Of a stretch of DNA of 64,000 nt, positions 26,397 through 35,398 are shown piece after piece. The stretch spans positions 186,001-250,000 of the forward strand of contig NZ_BCWU01000002.1 in the NCBI RefSeq assembly GCF_001592365.1, in the 5' to 3' direction. Position 1 is the first letter of the stretch. Every line of letters begins with the position of its first letter. This stretch comes from Gordonia hydrophobica NBRC 16057 (GTDB lineage Bacteria > Actinomycetota > Actinomycetes > Mycobacteriales > Mycobacteriaceae). Under the pieces are notes generated by a model. It made no database searches and was not told the DNA's origin. It worked only from the letters and a program-made list of their open reading frames with translations. The position numbers were made by a program, and so were the translations under genes.

Positions 26397-26990
26397 ATGC
26401 CCCAGCCCTCCGATGCCACCGAATCCGCCGATGCCGCAGCCACCCTGCGGCGCCGTTTCCTGGACGCAGCGATGCGCGTGCTGGCGCGCGACGGCTACGC
26501 CGGATTCAAGCAGTCGACGGTGTGCGCGGAGACCGGCCTGACCACCGGCGGCTTCTACCACTCGTTCCCGAGTTGGAAAGACTTCGAGATCGCGTTGATC
26601 GAGCACTGGCAGACCAATGCGACGGCCAACGTCGTCGCCACCCTGCGCACCATCGGCAGCCCGGAGCAACGGGTGCGGGCGCTGAGCGACGTCGCGAAGG
26701 GGTTGCCGCACCACACCGAGCGCGCCCTGCGCGTGTGGGCGGAGAAAGACCCCGACGTCGCGCGGGCCGTCGCGGAGGTGGACCAGACGCGGTACGACGC
26801 GATCGCCGAGTTCGCCGGTGAACTCCTGGCCGACCCCGACGCGCCGGAGCGCTTGGCCGCGCATTCGATGCTGGTGTTGATCGGCTATCAGTGCTCGAGC
26901 ATCGACGCCGCCGCCTTCGGTGCGACACTCGAGCACATCCGGGACGAGGCGCTGGCCCTCCCACGCAAGCCCGCTCAGACGTCCGAGTAG
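26397..26990 (+). CDS. TetR-family transcriptional regulator
   Basis: A 197-residue regulator. The N-terminal helix-turn-helix is FLDAAMRVLARDGYAGFKQSTVCAETGLTTGGFYHSF, given here only to identify its GFYHSF recognition helix end (full motif spans residues 20-57). The C-terminal ligand domain is helical and unassigned. It is divergent from sseA and its 3' end overlaps the convergent SDR gene by 16 bases. It does not resemble KstR closely, so the KstR-type box before the SDR is probably read by another protein. Confidence 0.85.
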   Translation: MPQPSDATESADAAATLRRRFLDAAMRVLARDGYAGFKQSTVCAETGLTTGGFYHSFPSWKDFEIALIEHWQTNATANVVATLRTIGSPEQRVRALSDVAKGLPHHTERALRVWAEKDPDVARAVAEVDQTRYDAIAEFAGELLADPDAPERLAAHSMLVLIGYQCSSIDAAAFGATLEHIRDEALALPRKPAQTSE

Positions 26991-27844
26991 TCCGCCACCT
27001 GCCCGGTGCGCGGTGCCCGCAGCATCGCGGTCAGCATGCGCGGAACCCGGCGGAGGGGCAGCGGCGCGGGCCAGTCCGTCGGCCGCAGGAGGGCTTCGGT
27101 GCCGCCGTCGACGGTGATCACCGACCCGGCCATGAAGTCGGCGGCGGGCGACAGCATGGTCAGCACCCACTCCGCGAGCTGCTCCGGAGTTCCGTACTCC
27201 CGGACCGGGACGGGATATGAGCGGACCTGCTTGCCGGTCTCGCCTGCCAGCTGTGCGCGGAGCAGCGGAGTCAAGACCGGGCCGGGCGCGATGATGTTGA
27301 CGCGGATTCCCGACCCCGCCCAGTCCGCGGTGACCGCATGTTCCCGAACCCAGCGGCTGACCGCGATCTTCGACGACGCGTACGCCGCCGGCGCCGACAA
27401 CGGGCCGCGGCGACGCAGGATCGCGGTGGCACCTGCGGTGTCACCGCGCAGCAGTCGGCGGACGGCGCCGCGCGGGACCAGCGGCGTCGACGTCGTCGAA
27501 TTGGATCCGAAGACCACGACTTTCGCGTTTCCGGCCGCGGCGAGTTCCGGTTGGAGCGCGAGGAGGACTTCGGTGACGCCGAGGACGTTCACCTCCACGG
27601 TGAGCCGCTCCTTGCCGCGCAGCGCGCCCACCCCTGCGGCGAACACCGCGCCGTCGAGTCGGCCGTCGGCGGCCTCGAGGATCTGGCGGACCGCCGTCGC
27701 ACGCCCGAGCCGCGTCGACAGATCGGCCACGACGTCCGCGTCCCGTTGGTCGACCCCGATCACCCGATGTCCGTCGGCGCGGAGCCGCTGAGCCACCGCG
27801 TGCCCCATCCCCGACGCCGAGCCGGTCACCACATATTCGCCCAT
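26975..27844 (-). CDS. Short-chain dehydrogenase/reductase, similar to 3-alpha-hydroxysteroid dehydrogenase
   Basis: A 289-residue classical SDR: GSASGMG cofactor loop, VDQRDADVVADLS (acidic residue for NAD(H)), a Ser region after VVFGSNSTTS, the catalytic YASSK and the closing VDGGTEALLRPTDWP. The pattern of the early Asp-rich strand and the C-terminal MRPT-like end resembles Comamonas 3-alpha-HSD/carbonyl reductase. AGGAG lies 6 bases before the ATG. A perfect KstR-type palindrome sits 33 bases upstream, suggesting a role in steroid or sterol metabolism. Exact substrate unknown. Confidence 0.82.
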   Translation of the reverse strand: MGEYVVTGSASGMGHAVAQRLRADGHRVIGVDQRDADVVADLSTRLGRATAVRQILEAADGRLDGAVFAAGVGALRGKERLTVEVNVLGVTEVLLALQPELAAAGNAKVVVFGSNSTTSTPLVPRGAVRRLLRGDTAGATAILRRRGPLSAPAAYASSKIAVSRWVREHAVTADWAGSGIRVNIIAPGPVLTPLLRAQLAGETGKQVRSYPVPVREYGTPEQLAEWVLTMLSPAADFMAGSVITVDGGTEALLRPTDWPAPLPLRRVPRMLTAMLRAPRTGQVADYSDV

Positions 27845-27876
27845 AGCTGCTCCTGAGTCGTCTACGCCAACGACTG

Positions 27877-27890
27877 TAGAACACGTTCTA
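27877..27890. promoter_or_regulatory. KstR-type operator before the SDR gene
   Basis: TAGAACACGTTCTA is a perfect 14-base palindrome and matches the published KstR consensus TnnAACnnGTTnnA at every defined position. Its last three bases are the stop codon (TAG on the minus strand) of the amidohydrolase gene, so the site sits exactly in the gene junction. Confidence 0.75.
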
Positions 27891-29027
27891 ATTCGATGGT
27901 GGCGCGGGCACGCCGTAGATGCGCTCCGCATTGCGCGCGAACAGCTGTTGCAGCAGGTAGGGGCCGCGGTCCCCGAGCACGTCGAGCAGCGCGCCGACGG
28001 ACATGTCGATGGTGGAGTTGGGACGGTCGATCGGCGAATCGGAGCCGAACACCACGCGATCGGGGCCGAATCGGTCCACCGCGTGCAGCACCAGCGGCCC
28101 GATCATGTCGGCGAGGACCGCGCGCGTGCCGATGTTGCCTGCCGTCTCCAGTCCGTACCCGAGGTTCGACAGCCCGAGCCCGGACACCTTGATCACCACA
28201 TTGGGGCGTTGCGCGATCATCGCGATTCGCTCGCGCCACAGCCCGAGGATCTCCGCGCGCGCGGCGGCCGTCATCCCCGTCCGCGCACCGGTCGGGCCGA
28301 ACACGCCTGCGGGCATCCCGAGGTGTTCGATCACGATGGTCGTCTCGGGGAACCGCCGCGCCAGCATGTCGAGCTGACCGAGCTGGTGCGAATAGGCGAA
28401 CGAGACGAACGTCAGGTCGCGCTCCGCGATGGCCTCGAACCCGTTCAAGAAGCTGGTCGACGCCACCGCGTCCGGCTCGTCACACCAGTCGGGGATCTCC
28501 GGGTCGGGGTGCTGCGCCCATTTGAAACGCACGCCGCGGATCTTGTCGGACAGCGCCAACTGGCGATCGAGCTGCCGCGCGAAATCCCGGTGCCGCGGAT
28601 CGACGGCGCTGACCGTCGCCCCCAGGTCCGGCCCGGACCGCCCGTGCGGCAGCGCCAAGACGTACTTGAGCTCGTCGTACGACGAGTCCATCAGCGCTTC
28701 GGGACTCTTCATGGCCCGCCAGTGCGCCTCGATCGAGACCACACTGCGGACGCCGACGCCCGCTACCGCGTAGAGCGCGTCGGCGTCGTGCGCGTACGAC
28801 GCCAACTCGTACGCCGACCGCAGAACACTCGGATCCAGACCGAGCCGACCGTCGTCTCCGGTGGAGAACTTCGAGGCGAACCACAGGATCGGCGGGGGAA
28901 CAAAACGCTGCATCGGCAACCGCGACAGCCGCTCGAAGCGGGCCAGCGCCCACGACGATCGCGTGGGATTGAAGTAGTGGACGTGTGCGTCGACGATTCC
29001 GGGGAGCAGGCCTTCGAGCGTCGTCAC
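27888..29027 (-). CDS. Amidohydrolase family protein (PF04909-like metal-dependent hydrolase)
   Basis: A 379-residue TIM-barrel hydrolase. The first metal motif is IVDAHVHYF near the N terminus, a later His is in IVIEHLGMPAG, and the conserved acid is in VVFGSDSPIDRP. The family includes decarboxylases and lactonases of aromatic and terpenoid breakdown. The GTG at 29027 (VTTLEG) is chosen; another GTG at 29045 is possible. It is upstream of the SDR in the same direction and divergent from the flavohaemoglobin gene. Substrate not recognisable. Confidence 0.78.
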   Translation of the reverse strand: MTTLEGLLPGIVDAHVHYFNPTRSSWALARFERLSRLPMQRFVPPPILWFASKFSTGDDGRLGLDPSVLRSAYELASYAHDADALYAVAGVGVRSVVSIEAHWRAMKSPEALMDSSYDELKYVLALPHGRSGPDLGATVSAVDPRHRDFARQLDRQLALSDKIRGVRFKWAQHPDPEIPDWCDEPDAVASTSFLNGFEAIAERDLTFVSFAYSHQLGQLDMLARRFPETTIVIEHLGMPAGVFGPTGARTGMTAAARAEILGLWRERIAMIAQRPNVVIKVSGLGLSNLGYGLETAGNIGTRAVLADMIGPLVLHAVDRFGPDRVVFGSDSPIDRPNSTIDMSVGALLDVLGDRGPYLLQQLFARNAERIYGVPAPPSN

Positions 29028-29139
29028 AGACCAAGCGTGCCACACCGCACAGAAGTCACAGTGCGCGATATCGCAGCACGTCCCCGCCTGCGACTACAGT
29101 GGACGACGCCCGATCCCCATACCAGCGGATACGCAGAGA

Positions 29140-30306
29140 GTGAGCAGCAGCGTGACGCAGCCCGAGCAGCCGGCACTGACCCGTGCGCGCACCCTGGTCG
29201 CAGGCAATTCGGAGCGGTTCGCTCGCAATGTGTTTGCGCGGTTGTTCGCCATGAAGCCGGTCCTGCGTGAGCTGTTCCCGGCGGAGATGGCGCGCGTGCG
29301 GGAGTCGTTCGTCGACGTGGTCGATCACGTCCTGGCATCCATCGCCGCCCCCGACGGTCATGGCGAACTGGTCGACTTCCTAGCCCAGTTGGGTCGAGAT
29401 CACCGCAAGTACGGAGTGGTCAGCGAGCACTACTGGTTGATGTACGACGCGCTCATGTCGGAGTTCGAGTACGCCTTCGGTGCCGGCTGGACCGACGCCG
29501 CCGAGGAATCGGTCGGTCAGGCGATGCTCCTGCTGACCGGGGTGATGCGGGGAGCCGCCGAGAGCGCCTCCGAGCCGGTGCAATGGCAGGCGCGCGTGGT
29601 GCAGAAGTTCTCGATCACCCGCGACCGCGCGATCGTCCGGCTGGTCGCGACCGGCCCCCACCCGGCCTACGCGGCGGGACAATATCTGGAGACGCAGATT
29701 CCACAGTGGCCGCGGACCTGGCGCAACCTGTCCCCCGCGATCCCCGACAATCCCAACGGCGAGTTGGAGTTTCACGTTCGTGCGGTGCCCGGCGGACGAA
29801 TCAGCAGAACCATCGTCAGCGAAACCCGCGTCGGCGACGTGTGGACGTTCGCGCAACGGCACGGAACCATGCAGCTGGATCCGGCGAAGCCGTCCCTGCT
29901 GATCGCCGGCGGCACCGGCCTGGCACCGCTGCGCGCCCTGCTCATCGATTACGCCCAATACGCCGAACCCGCGCCGGTGCACCTGTTCTACGGGACCGAA
30001 TACCCGGGTGAACTGTATGAACTCGGTGTGCTGCGCCAACTCGCGGCCACCAACCCGTGGTTGCGGATCACCGGCGTCACCGAGAACGTCGACGATCCCT
30101 GGTGGCTCACCGACGCGGCCGATCCACGGCAGTGGGGACTGGAGTTGGTGTACGGGCGAGTCGGCGAAGTCGCCGCCGGCTACGCGGACTGGAGCGATCG
30201 TCAGGTGTTGCTGTGCGGCCCGGCGCCGATGGTGTTCCACACCGCACTGCGGCTGCGTGCCGCAGGGGTCGACGCCGACGCGATCGCGCACGATCCGCTG
30301 ACGTAG
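29140..30306 (+). CDS. Flavohaemoglobin-like protein with an atypical FAD motif
   Basis: A 388-residue protein with an N-terminal globin domain (1-140) and an FAD/NAD(P) reductase domain. The proximal haem ligand should be His88 in RDHRKYGVV. The NAD(P) loop is LLIAGGTGLAPLRALL. In place of the RxYS(L/I) FAD motif of classical Hmp it has RTWRNLSPA, as seen in the divergent actinobacterial flavohaemoglobins. Classical members detoxify NO to nitrate; divergent ones may act in other redox reactions. Start is GTG at 29140, with GTG at 29152 as an alternative. Only 5 bases separate it from the convergent DoxX gene. Confidence 0.85.
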   Translation: MSSSVTQPEQPALTRARTLVAGNSERFARNVFARLFAMKPVLRELFPAEMARVRESFVDVVDHVLASIAAPDGHGELVDFLAQLGRDHRKYGVVSEHYWLMYDALMSEFEYAFGAGWTDAAEESVGQAMLLLTGVMRGAAESASEPVQWQARVVQKFSITRDRAIVRLVATGPHPAYAAGQYLETQIPQWPRTWRNLSPAIPDNPNGELEFHVRAVPGGRISRTIVSETRVGDVWTFAQRHGTMQLDPAKPSLLIAGGTGLAPLRALLIDYAQYAEPAPVHLFYGTEYPGELYELGVLRQLAATNPWLRITGVTENVDDPWWLTDAADPRQWGLELVYGRVGEVAAGYADWSDRQVLLCGPAPMVFHTALRLRAAGVDADAIAHDPLT

Positions 30307-30311
30307 CGACC

Positions 30312-30707
30312 CTACTTCGTGGCGCCCGCCAGAATCACCAGCGCACCACCGAGCAGCGAGACGTTCTTCAAGAACTGCACCTGCTGCATCTTGCGCTGCA
30401 TCGGGTCGTCGAACTCCCAGAAGCCATGACCCGCGAACGTGGTGGGGATCAGCGACGCCGCGATGATGCCCGCACCCGCGCGGGATCCGAGTCCGGTCGC
30501 GACCATCGCCCCGCCGACCGCCATCGCGGCGCCGTTGGCGCGGACGACGGTGTCGTTGTCGACCGGGACCGGCACCACGCCACGCGCTCGGTCGAGCAAC
30601 GGAGCCGCCGCAGCCACGCGGCCTCCCGGCTCGGTGGCCGCGTCGTATCCCAGCATCATGTACGGGATTCCGGTCAGTGCTCGGCCGGCAGCGCGGAGAA
30701 GTCGCAT
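30312..30707 (-). CDS. DoxX-family membrane protein
   Basis: A 131-residue protein with about four hydrophobic segments and the DoxX pattern ending in QVQFLKNVSLLGGALVILAG. DoxX proteins are small quinone-pathway-like membrane proteins of uncertain function, in mycobacteria linked to thiol and oxidative stress. AAAGGA lies 8 bases before the ATG. Monocistronic. Confidence 0.8.
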   Translation of the reverse strand: MRLLRAAGRALTGIPYMMLGYDAATEPGGRVAAAAPLLDRARGVVPVPVDNDTVVRANGAAMAVGGAMVATGLGSRAGAGIIAASLIPTTFAGHGFWEFDDPMQRKMQQVQFLKNVSLLGGALVILAGATK

Positions 30708-30828
30708 GAGGGTCCTTTCGAGGCGATCAGGTGCTCGGCCGAGCGTACCTGCGCGTGGTGGGGGTGGGGTGAGACCCAGCCCGGGGGCGATCTCGACGCG
30801 CAGGCTCGCTTCGCTCGCGTGCTTGCTC

Positions 30829-30900
30829 GATCAGCGTAAGAGGGGCGTGTGGAGGGAGCGCGCGATCAGCGTAAGAGGGCGCGCCTGGTCAGCGTGGAAG
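30829..30900. repeat. Intergenic short repeats before the doxX-hspR gap
   Basis: GATCAGCGTAAGAGGG occurs at 30829-30844 and 30864-30879, and a decayed copy GGTCAGCGTGGAAG at 30887-30900. The preceding bases (GCTCGCTTCGCTCGCGTGC) resemble dispersed intergenic repeats of actinobacterial genomes. The 214-base gap 30708-30921 holds no gene. Confidence 0.5.
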
Positions 30901-30921
30901 GCGCGCGCGACCAGCGCGCGG

Positions 30922-31338
30922 TCAGCGACCGCGCTTGGTGCGGGGCTGCCAGACCACGAGGGCGTTGGTCCGGGGCACCGGAACCAGCTCGCCGTGACGG
31001 GCACGTGGGGCGTTCTCCAGCTGTTGGACGAGGTCGGCGACCTGCTTGTGGAGGGCCTCCACCTCGTCGCTGAGTTCGATGATCCGTTTGATGCCTGCGA
31101 GGTTGACGCCCTCGTCCTGCGAGAGTCGCTGGATCTCGCGGAGCATCTCGACGTCGCGGTTCGAGTACCGGCGACCCCCGCCGCGCGTGCGCTGCGGGGT
31201 CACCAGCCCCAGCCGGTCGTAGGTCCGGAGCGTCTGAGCGTGCATGCCCGCCAACTCCGCGGCCACCGAGATCATGAAGGTCGCGGCGTCGGCGACCTCG
31301 TCATTCCTGCGTCGATCGTTCCGATCCATGCCTGCCAT
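30922..31338 (-). CDS. hspR: Heat shock repressor HspR (MerR family)
   Basis: A 138-residue MerR-type regulator: ISVAAELAGMHAQTLRTYDRLGLV is the helix-turn-helix region, followed by GGGRRYSNRDVEMLREIQRLSQ, a coiled-coil-like helix and a basic tail. HspR binds HAIR sites with DnaK as co-repressor and controls the chaperone operon. It is the last gene of dnaK-grpE-dnaJ-hspR, 7 bases after dnaJ. The first ATG (31338) is used; ATG 31329 is in frame. Confidence 0.93.
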   Translation of the reverse strand: MAGMDRNDRRRNDEVADAATFMISVAAELAGMHAQTLRTYDRLGLVTPQRTRGGGRRYSNRDVEMLREIQRLSQDEGVNLAGIKRIIELSDEVEALHKQVADLVQQLENAPRARHGELVPVPRTNALVVWQPRTKRGR

Positions 31339-31345
31339 GGGTCAT

Positions 31346-32524
31346 TCACCGCCCCCATCCGGCGCGAGGGTCGAAGCCGCTGGCGCGTTCGGCCTCCGCG
31401 TACTGTTTCATCGCTGCGGTCGCAGCGTCGTCGAGCGAGGTCGGGACCGCCACCTTCACGGTGACGAGCAGGTCGCCCGAGCCGCCCGAACGCTTCGGCA
31501 CACCGCGCCCCTTGAGGCGCAGCGTACGCCCATCGGACGTGCCCGCCGGGATCTTGACGCCGACAGAGCCGTCGAGCGTCGGGACCGAGACGGTCGCACC
31601 GAGGACCAGTTCCGAGATCGACACCGGCAGCTCCACCCGGAGGTCGTTGCCGCTGCGGGTGAAGACCTTGTCGGCCAGCACGTGCACGGTCACATACAGG
31701 TCGCCCGACGGCGCACCTCGCATGCCCGCCTCGCCCTGCCCGGCCAGGCGGATCCGCTGACCGTCTTCGACGCCCTGGGGGACCCGGACGTTGATCGTGC
31801 GCGGACGCACGGTGATGCCGGAGCCCTGGCAGTCGGGGCACGGGTCGTCGATCTTGGTGCCGGTGCCCTGGCAGTCGGGGCAGGGCTCGGAGAACCCGAA
31901 GTGTCCCTGATTCCGCGTCACATACGCCGACCCGTTGCAGGTCGGGCAGGTGCGCGGGCTGGAACCCGGCTTGGCTCCGCTGCCGTGACACTTGGTACAC
32001 GGTGACGGGCTCGTGACTCGCAGCGTGACCTTCGAACCCTGGACCGCGTCGCGGAACGCGAGCGTCGTCTCGGTCTCGAGATCGTTGCCGCGCCGCTGCC
32101 GCTGCGTGCTGCCAGACGGACCGCCGCGCCCGCCGAGGAGGTCGCCGAACAGATCGCCCAGCCCGCCTCCGCCGCCGGCACCGCCGCCGCCTCCGAAGAG
32201 GTCGCCGATGTCGAAGCCGCCGGCGCCGCCGCCACCGCTGAATCCGCCGCCGCCGAAGCCGCTTCCACCGCGGAACCGGCCGCTCGCCATCAGCGTGCGC
32301 GCCTCGTCGTACTCTTTGCGTTTGGTCTCGTCGGCCAGCACGCTGTGTGCCTCCGACACTTTCTTGAATCGTTCCTCGGCCGCCGTGTCGCCCGGGTTGG
32401 CGTCCGGGTGCAGCTCGCGGGCGAGCTTCCGGTAGGCCTTCTTGATCTGGTCCGCGGTGGCGTCGGAAGAAACGCCGAGGTCGGCGTAGAAATCACGGTC
32501 GAGCCATTCACGCTGTGGTGCCAT
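31346..32524 (-). CDS. dnaJ: Chaperone DnaJ
   Basis: A 392-residue type I J-protein. The J domain (about 8-75) has HPD in ELHPDAN. A Gly/Phe-rich linker (80-150) is unusually glycine-rich. Four zinc modules follow: [24 protein letters not shown] and CPDCQGSG; the second lacks the final G. It stimulates DnaK ATPase activity and delivers substrates. AAGGAGGTGA lies before the ATG. A 141-base gap to grpE contains no gene and no HAIR site that I can see. Confidence 0.95.
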   Translation of the reverse strand: MAPQREWLDRDFYADLGVSSDATADQIKKAYRKLARELHPDANPGDTAAEERFKKVSEAHSVLADETKRKEYDEARTLMASGRFRGGSGFGGGGFSGGGGAGGFDIGDLFGGGGGAGGGGGLGDLFGDLLGGRGGPSGSTQRQRRGNDLETETTLAFRDAVQGSKVTLRVTSPSPCTKCHGSGAKPGSSPRTCPTCNGSAYVTRNQGHFGFSEPCPDCQGTGTKIDDPCPDCQGSGITVRPRTINVRVPQGVEDGQRIRLAGQGEAGMRGAPSGDLYVTVHVLADKVFTRSGNDLRVELPVSISELVLGATVSVPTLDGSVGVKIPAGTSDGRTLRLKGRGVPKRSGGSGDLLVTVKVAVPTSLDDAATAAMKQYAEAERASGFDPRAGWGR

Positions 32525-32665
32525 CAGACGTCACCTCCTTGAAAAGTCTGTCCTGGTAATGTGCCGCTCCTGGTTTGAGGCGCACGGGTCCGCAGGTCGC
32601 GTCGTGAGTGCAGCGGCGTCGGGGGCGTGGACGAGCCTGAGCCCGCCCACGACCCCGCGCGCACA

Positions 32666-33262
32666 TCACTGCTCCGGTGCGGGTTCCGGATCGGTGACCG
32701 TCACCATCGCGTGGCGGATCACCTTGTCGCCCAGGCGGTATCCCACCCGGAAGACGTTGCCGATGACCGGAGTGTCGCCACTCCCGTCGTTCTGAATCGC
32801 TTCGTGGAGCTCGGGGTCGAAGACCTCGCCCGGCTCCGCGAACTTCGCCAGCTTCTCGGCCGCGAGGACGTCGCCGAGCTTGTCGGCGAACGCCCGCAGC
32901 GGGCCTGACTCGAGGTCGCCGTGGTCGCGAGCACGGTCGAGGTCGTCGAGGATCGGCAGCAGCTTCTCCACGAGAACCTGCTTGCCGCGATCGACGGCCT
33001 GCAACTGTTCCTCGGCACTGCGACGCCGGAAGTTGGCGAACTGAGCGCGCTCACGCTGAAGCGCTTCGGTCAACTCGGTGACCTGGGCGTCAGCGGCGCT
33101 CGTCTCGTCGCCGGCCGGCTGGGCCGCCGCGTCGTCCGCGGCGCCCTCAGCCCGCTGCTCGGCAACCCTGGGTTCACCCGTCTCCGGGTCCACCTTCCGG
33201 TTGTCGGCAATCGTGACCGGCTCATCGACGTTCTCGCCGACGGGTCCGTCTGCTTGTGTCAC
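32666..33262 (-). CDS. grpE: Nucleotide exchange factor GrpE
   Basis: A 198-residue protein with an acidic N-terminal tail, a long coiled-coil helix ([25 protein letters not shown]) and the beta-wing domain with [11 protein letters not shown] and [18 protein letters not shown]. It releases ADP from DnaK. The GTG start overlaps the dnaK stop (GTGA), so it is translationally coupled to dnaK. Confidence 0.94.
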   Translation of the reverse strand: MTQADGPVGENVDEPVTIADNRKVDPETGEPRVAEQRAEGAADDAAAQPAGDETSAADAQVTELTEALQRERAQFANFRRRSAEEQLQAVDRGKQVLVEKLLPILDDLDRARDHGDLESGPLRAFADKLGDVLAAEKLAKFAEPGEVFDPELHEAIQNDGSGDTPVIGNVFRVGYRLGDKVIRHAMVTVTDPEPAPEQ

Positions 33263-35100
33263 TTGTTCTCGCCTTCAGCCGGGTCGTCCACGACCTCCGC
33301 GTCGACGACGTCGTCGGCACCGGCGTCACCGGTGGCCGCGCCGGCCTCACCCTCGGCCTGAGCGCTGGCGTAGATCGCCTGACCCATCTCCTGCGAGATC
33401 TCCGACAGCTTCTCGATCGCGGTGCGGATGGCGCCGGTGTCGGTGCCCTTCAGCGCCTCGTTGGCGTCGGCGACGGCCGCGGTGACCTTCTCCTTGACGT
33501 CGGCCGGGACCTTGTCGTCGTTCTCCTTGAGGAACTTCTCGGTCTGGTTGACCAGCGACTCCGCCTGGTTGCGGGTCTCGGCCTCTTCGCGACGAACGCG
33601 GTCCTCTTCGGCGTGTGCCTCGGCGTCCTTCACCATGCGGTCGATCTCGTCCTTCGAGAGGCCCGAGCCGTCCTGGATCCGGATGCTGTTCTCCTTGCCG
33701 GTGCCCTTGTCCTTCGCGGTGACGTGCACGATGCCGTTGGCGTCGATGTCGAAGGTCACCTCGATCTGCGGGACACCCTGCGGCGCCGGAGCGATGCCGC
33801 CGAGTTCGAACGATCCGAGCAGCTTGTTGTGCGAGGCGATCTCACGCTCACCCTGGTACACCTGGATCTGCACCGACGGCTGGTTGTCCTCAGCGGTGGT
33901 GTAGGTCTCCGAGCGCTTGGTCGGGATGGTGGTGTTGCGCTCGATCAGCTTGTGCATGACGCCGCCCTTGGTCTCGATGCCGAGCGACAGCGGGGTCACG
34001 TCGAGCAGGAGCACGTCCTTGACCTCGCCGCGCAGCACGCCGGCCTGCAGGGCGGCGCCCACGGCGACGACCTCGTCCGGGTTGACGCCCTTGTTGGGCT
34101 CCTGACCGCCGGTGAGCTCCTTGACCAGCTCGGTGACCGACGGCATCCGGGTGGAGCCGCCGACCAGCACGACGTGGTCGATGTCGCCGACCGCGATGCC
34201 TGCGTCGGCGATCACGGCCTGGAAGGGCTTGCGGGTGCGCTCCAGCAGATCGCTCGTGATCTTCTGGAACTCGCTGCGGGAGAGCTGCTCATCGAGGAAC
34301 AGCGGGTTCTTGTCCGCGTCGACGGTGATGTACGGCAGGTTGATCGAGGTGCTCTGCGATGCCGAGAGCTCGATCTTCGCCTTCTCTGCGGCCTCGCGGA
34401 GGCGCTGCAGAGCCATCTTGTCCTTGGTCAGGTCGATGCCGTTGGCGCTCTTGAACTTCTCCACCAGCCAGTCGACCACGCGCTGATCCCAGTCGTCGCC
34501 GCCGAGCTCGTTATCGCCCGAGGTGGCACGGACCTCGACCACGCCGTCGCCGATCTCCAGCAGCGAGACGTCGAAGGTGCCGCCACCGAGGTCGAAGACC
34601 AGGATGGTCTGCTCCTTCTCGCCCTTGTCCAGGCCGTAGGCCAGCGCAGCGGCGGTCGGCTCGTTGACGATGCGCAGGACGTTGAGGCCTGCGATCTGGC
34701 CGGCTTCCTTGGTGGCCTGACGCTGGGAGTCGTTGAAGTAGGCGGGCACGGTGATGACCGCGTCGGTCACGTCCTCGCCGAGGTACGACTCGGCGTCGCG
34801 CTTCAGCTTCATCAGCGTGCGGGCGCTGATCTCCTGCGGGGTGTACTTCTTGTCGTCGATGGCGACGGACCAGTCGGTGCCCATGTGGCGCTTGACCGAA
34901 CGGATGGTGCGGTCGACGTTGGTGACCGCCTGGTTCTTGGCGGGCTGGCCGACCAGGACCTCGCCGTTGCGCGCGAACGCGACGACCGACGGCGTGGTGC
35001 GTGAGCCTTCAGCATTGGCGATGACGGCGGGCTCGCCGCCTTCGAGAACCGACACCACGGAGTTGGTGGTGCCGAGGTCGATTCCGACAGCACGTGACAT
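33259..35100 (-). CDS. dnaK: Chaperone DnaK (Hsp70)
   Basis: A 613-residue Hsp70. It begins [16 protein letters not shown], with ATPase motifs [12 protein letters not shown] and [12 protein letters not shown], the linker [18 protein letters not shown] and the substrate domain; the tail is acidic and Ala-rich. Length is normal for actinobacteria. AGGAGG lies 8 bases before the ATG. First gene of the heat-shock operon, preceded by two HAIR operators. Confidence 0.97.
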   Translation of the reverse strand: MSRAVGIDLGTTNSVVSVLEGGEPAVIANAEGSRTTPSVVAFARNGEVLVGQPAKNQAVTNVDRTIRSVKRHMGTDWSVAIDDKKYTPQEISARTLMKLKRDAESYLGEDVTDAVITVPAYFNDSQRQATKEAGQIAGLNVLRIVNEPTAAALAYGLDKGEKEQTILVFDLGGGTFDVSLLEIGDGVVEVRATSGDNELGGDDWDQRVVDWLVEKFKSANGIDLTKDKMALQRLREAAEKAKIELSASQSTSINLPYITVDADKNPLFLDEQLSRSEFQKITSDLLERTRKPFQAVIADAGIAVGDIDHVVLVGGSTRMPSVTELVKELTGGQEPNKGVNPDEVVAVGAALQAGVLRGEVKDVLLLDVTPLSLGIETKGGVMHKLIERNTTIPTKRSETYTTAEDNQPSVQIQVYQGEREIASHNKLLGSFELGGIAPAPQGVPQIEVTFDIDANGIVHVTAKDKGTGKENSIRIQDGSGLSKDEIDRMVKDAEAHAEEDRVRREEAETRNQAESLVNQTEKFLKENDDKVPADVKEKVTAAVADANEALKGTDTGAIRTAIEKLSEISQEMGQAIYASAQAEGEAGAATGDAGADDVVDAEVVDDPAEGENK

Positions 35101-35234
35101 GTGTGTTCCTCCTAGATCCGGCTCGTCTGGTGTAAGGCCGGGTAGTTCTTAGGGCCGTTAGGCCTGCATGGTCTTCGCGAAACCTCAGCGCCTGCGACTC
35201 AGGTTTAGTCGAGAGTCTCGTCGACGTCAACCTT

Positions 35235-35255
35235 GTTGAGCGTTTGTCACTCAAG
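35235..35255. promoter_or_regulatory. HAIR operator (HspR site), dnaK-proximal
   Basis: GTTGAGC-N7-ACTCAAG matches the HAIR consensus CTTGAGT-N7-ACTCAAG at 12 of 14 positions with the correct 7-base spacer. It lies 135 bases upstream of the dnaK start. Confidence 0.88.
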
Positions 35256-35301
35256 TTTCTCGATCGGTTCAACCGCGCCGCGCGTCGGATCATTCCCCAG
35301 A

Positions 35302-35322
35302 GTTGAGCCCTATCGACTCAAT
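35302..35322. promoter_or_regulatory. HAIR operator (HspR site), dnaK-distal
   Basis: GTTGAGC-N7-ACTCAAT matches 11 of 14 HAIR positions with the 7-base spacer. Its start is 67 bases beyond that of the first site. It may also influence the divergent gene at 35399. Confidence 0.8.
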
Positions 35323-35366
35323 GTTGCGTGACGTCCCTCACTTGCACAGCTCGGCTAGGGTCGAAC

Positions 35367-35380
35367 TAGAACGCGTTCCA
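35367..35380. promoter_or_regulatory. KstR-type operator before the SnoaL-like gene
   Basis: TAGAACGCGTTCCA matches TnnAACnnGTTnnA at every defined position. It lies 18 bases upstream of the ATG at 35399, where bound repressor would block the start of transcription. Confidence 0.65.
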
Positions 35381-35398
35381 AATATTCAGGAGCCCCGC

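Noticed and set aside
26397..26990. TetR gene as the reader of the KstR-type boxes
   Set aside because: It lacks clear similarity to KstR; the consensus box is better explained by a KstR encoded elsewhere.
33256..35004. 582-codon plus-strand frame opposite dnaK
   Set aside because: Low-complexity Leu/Asp/Val product typical of an antisense shadow.
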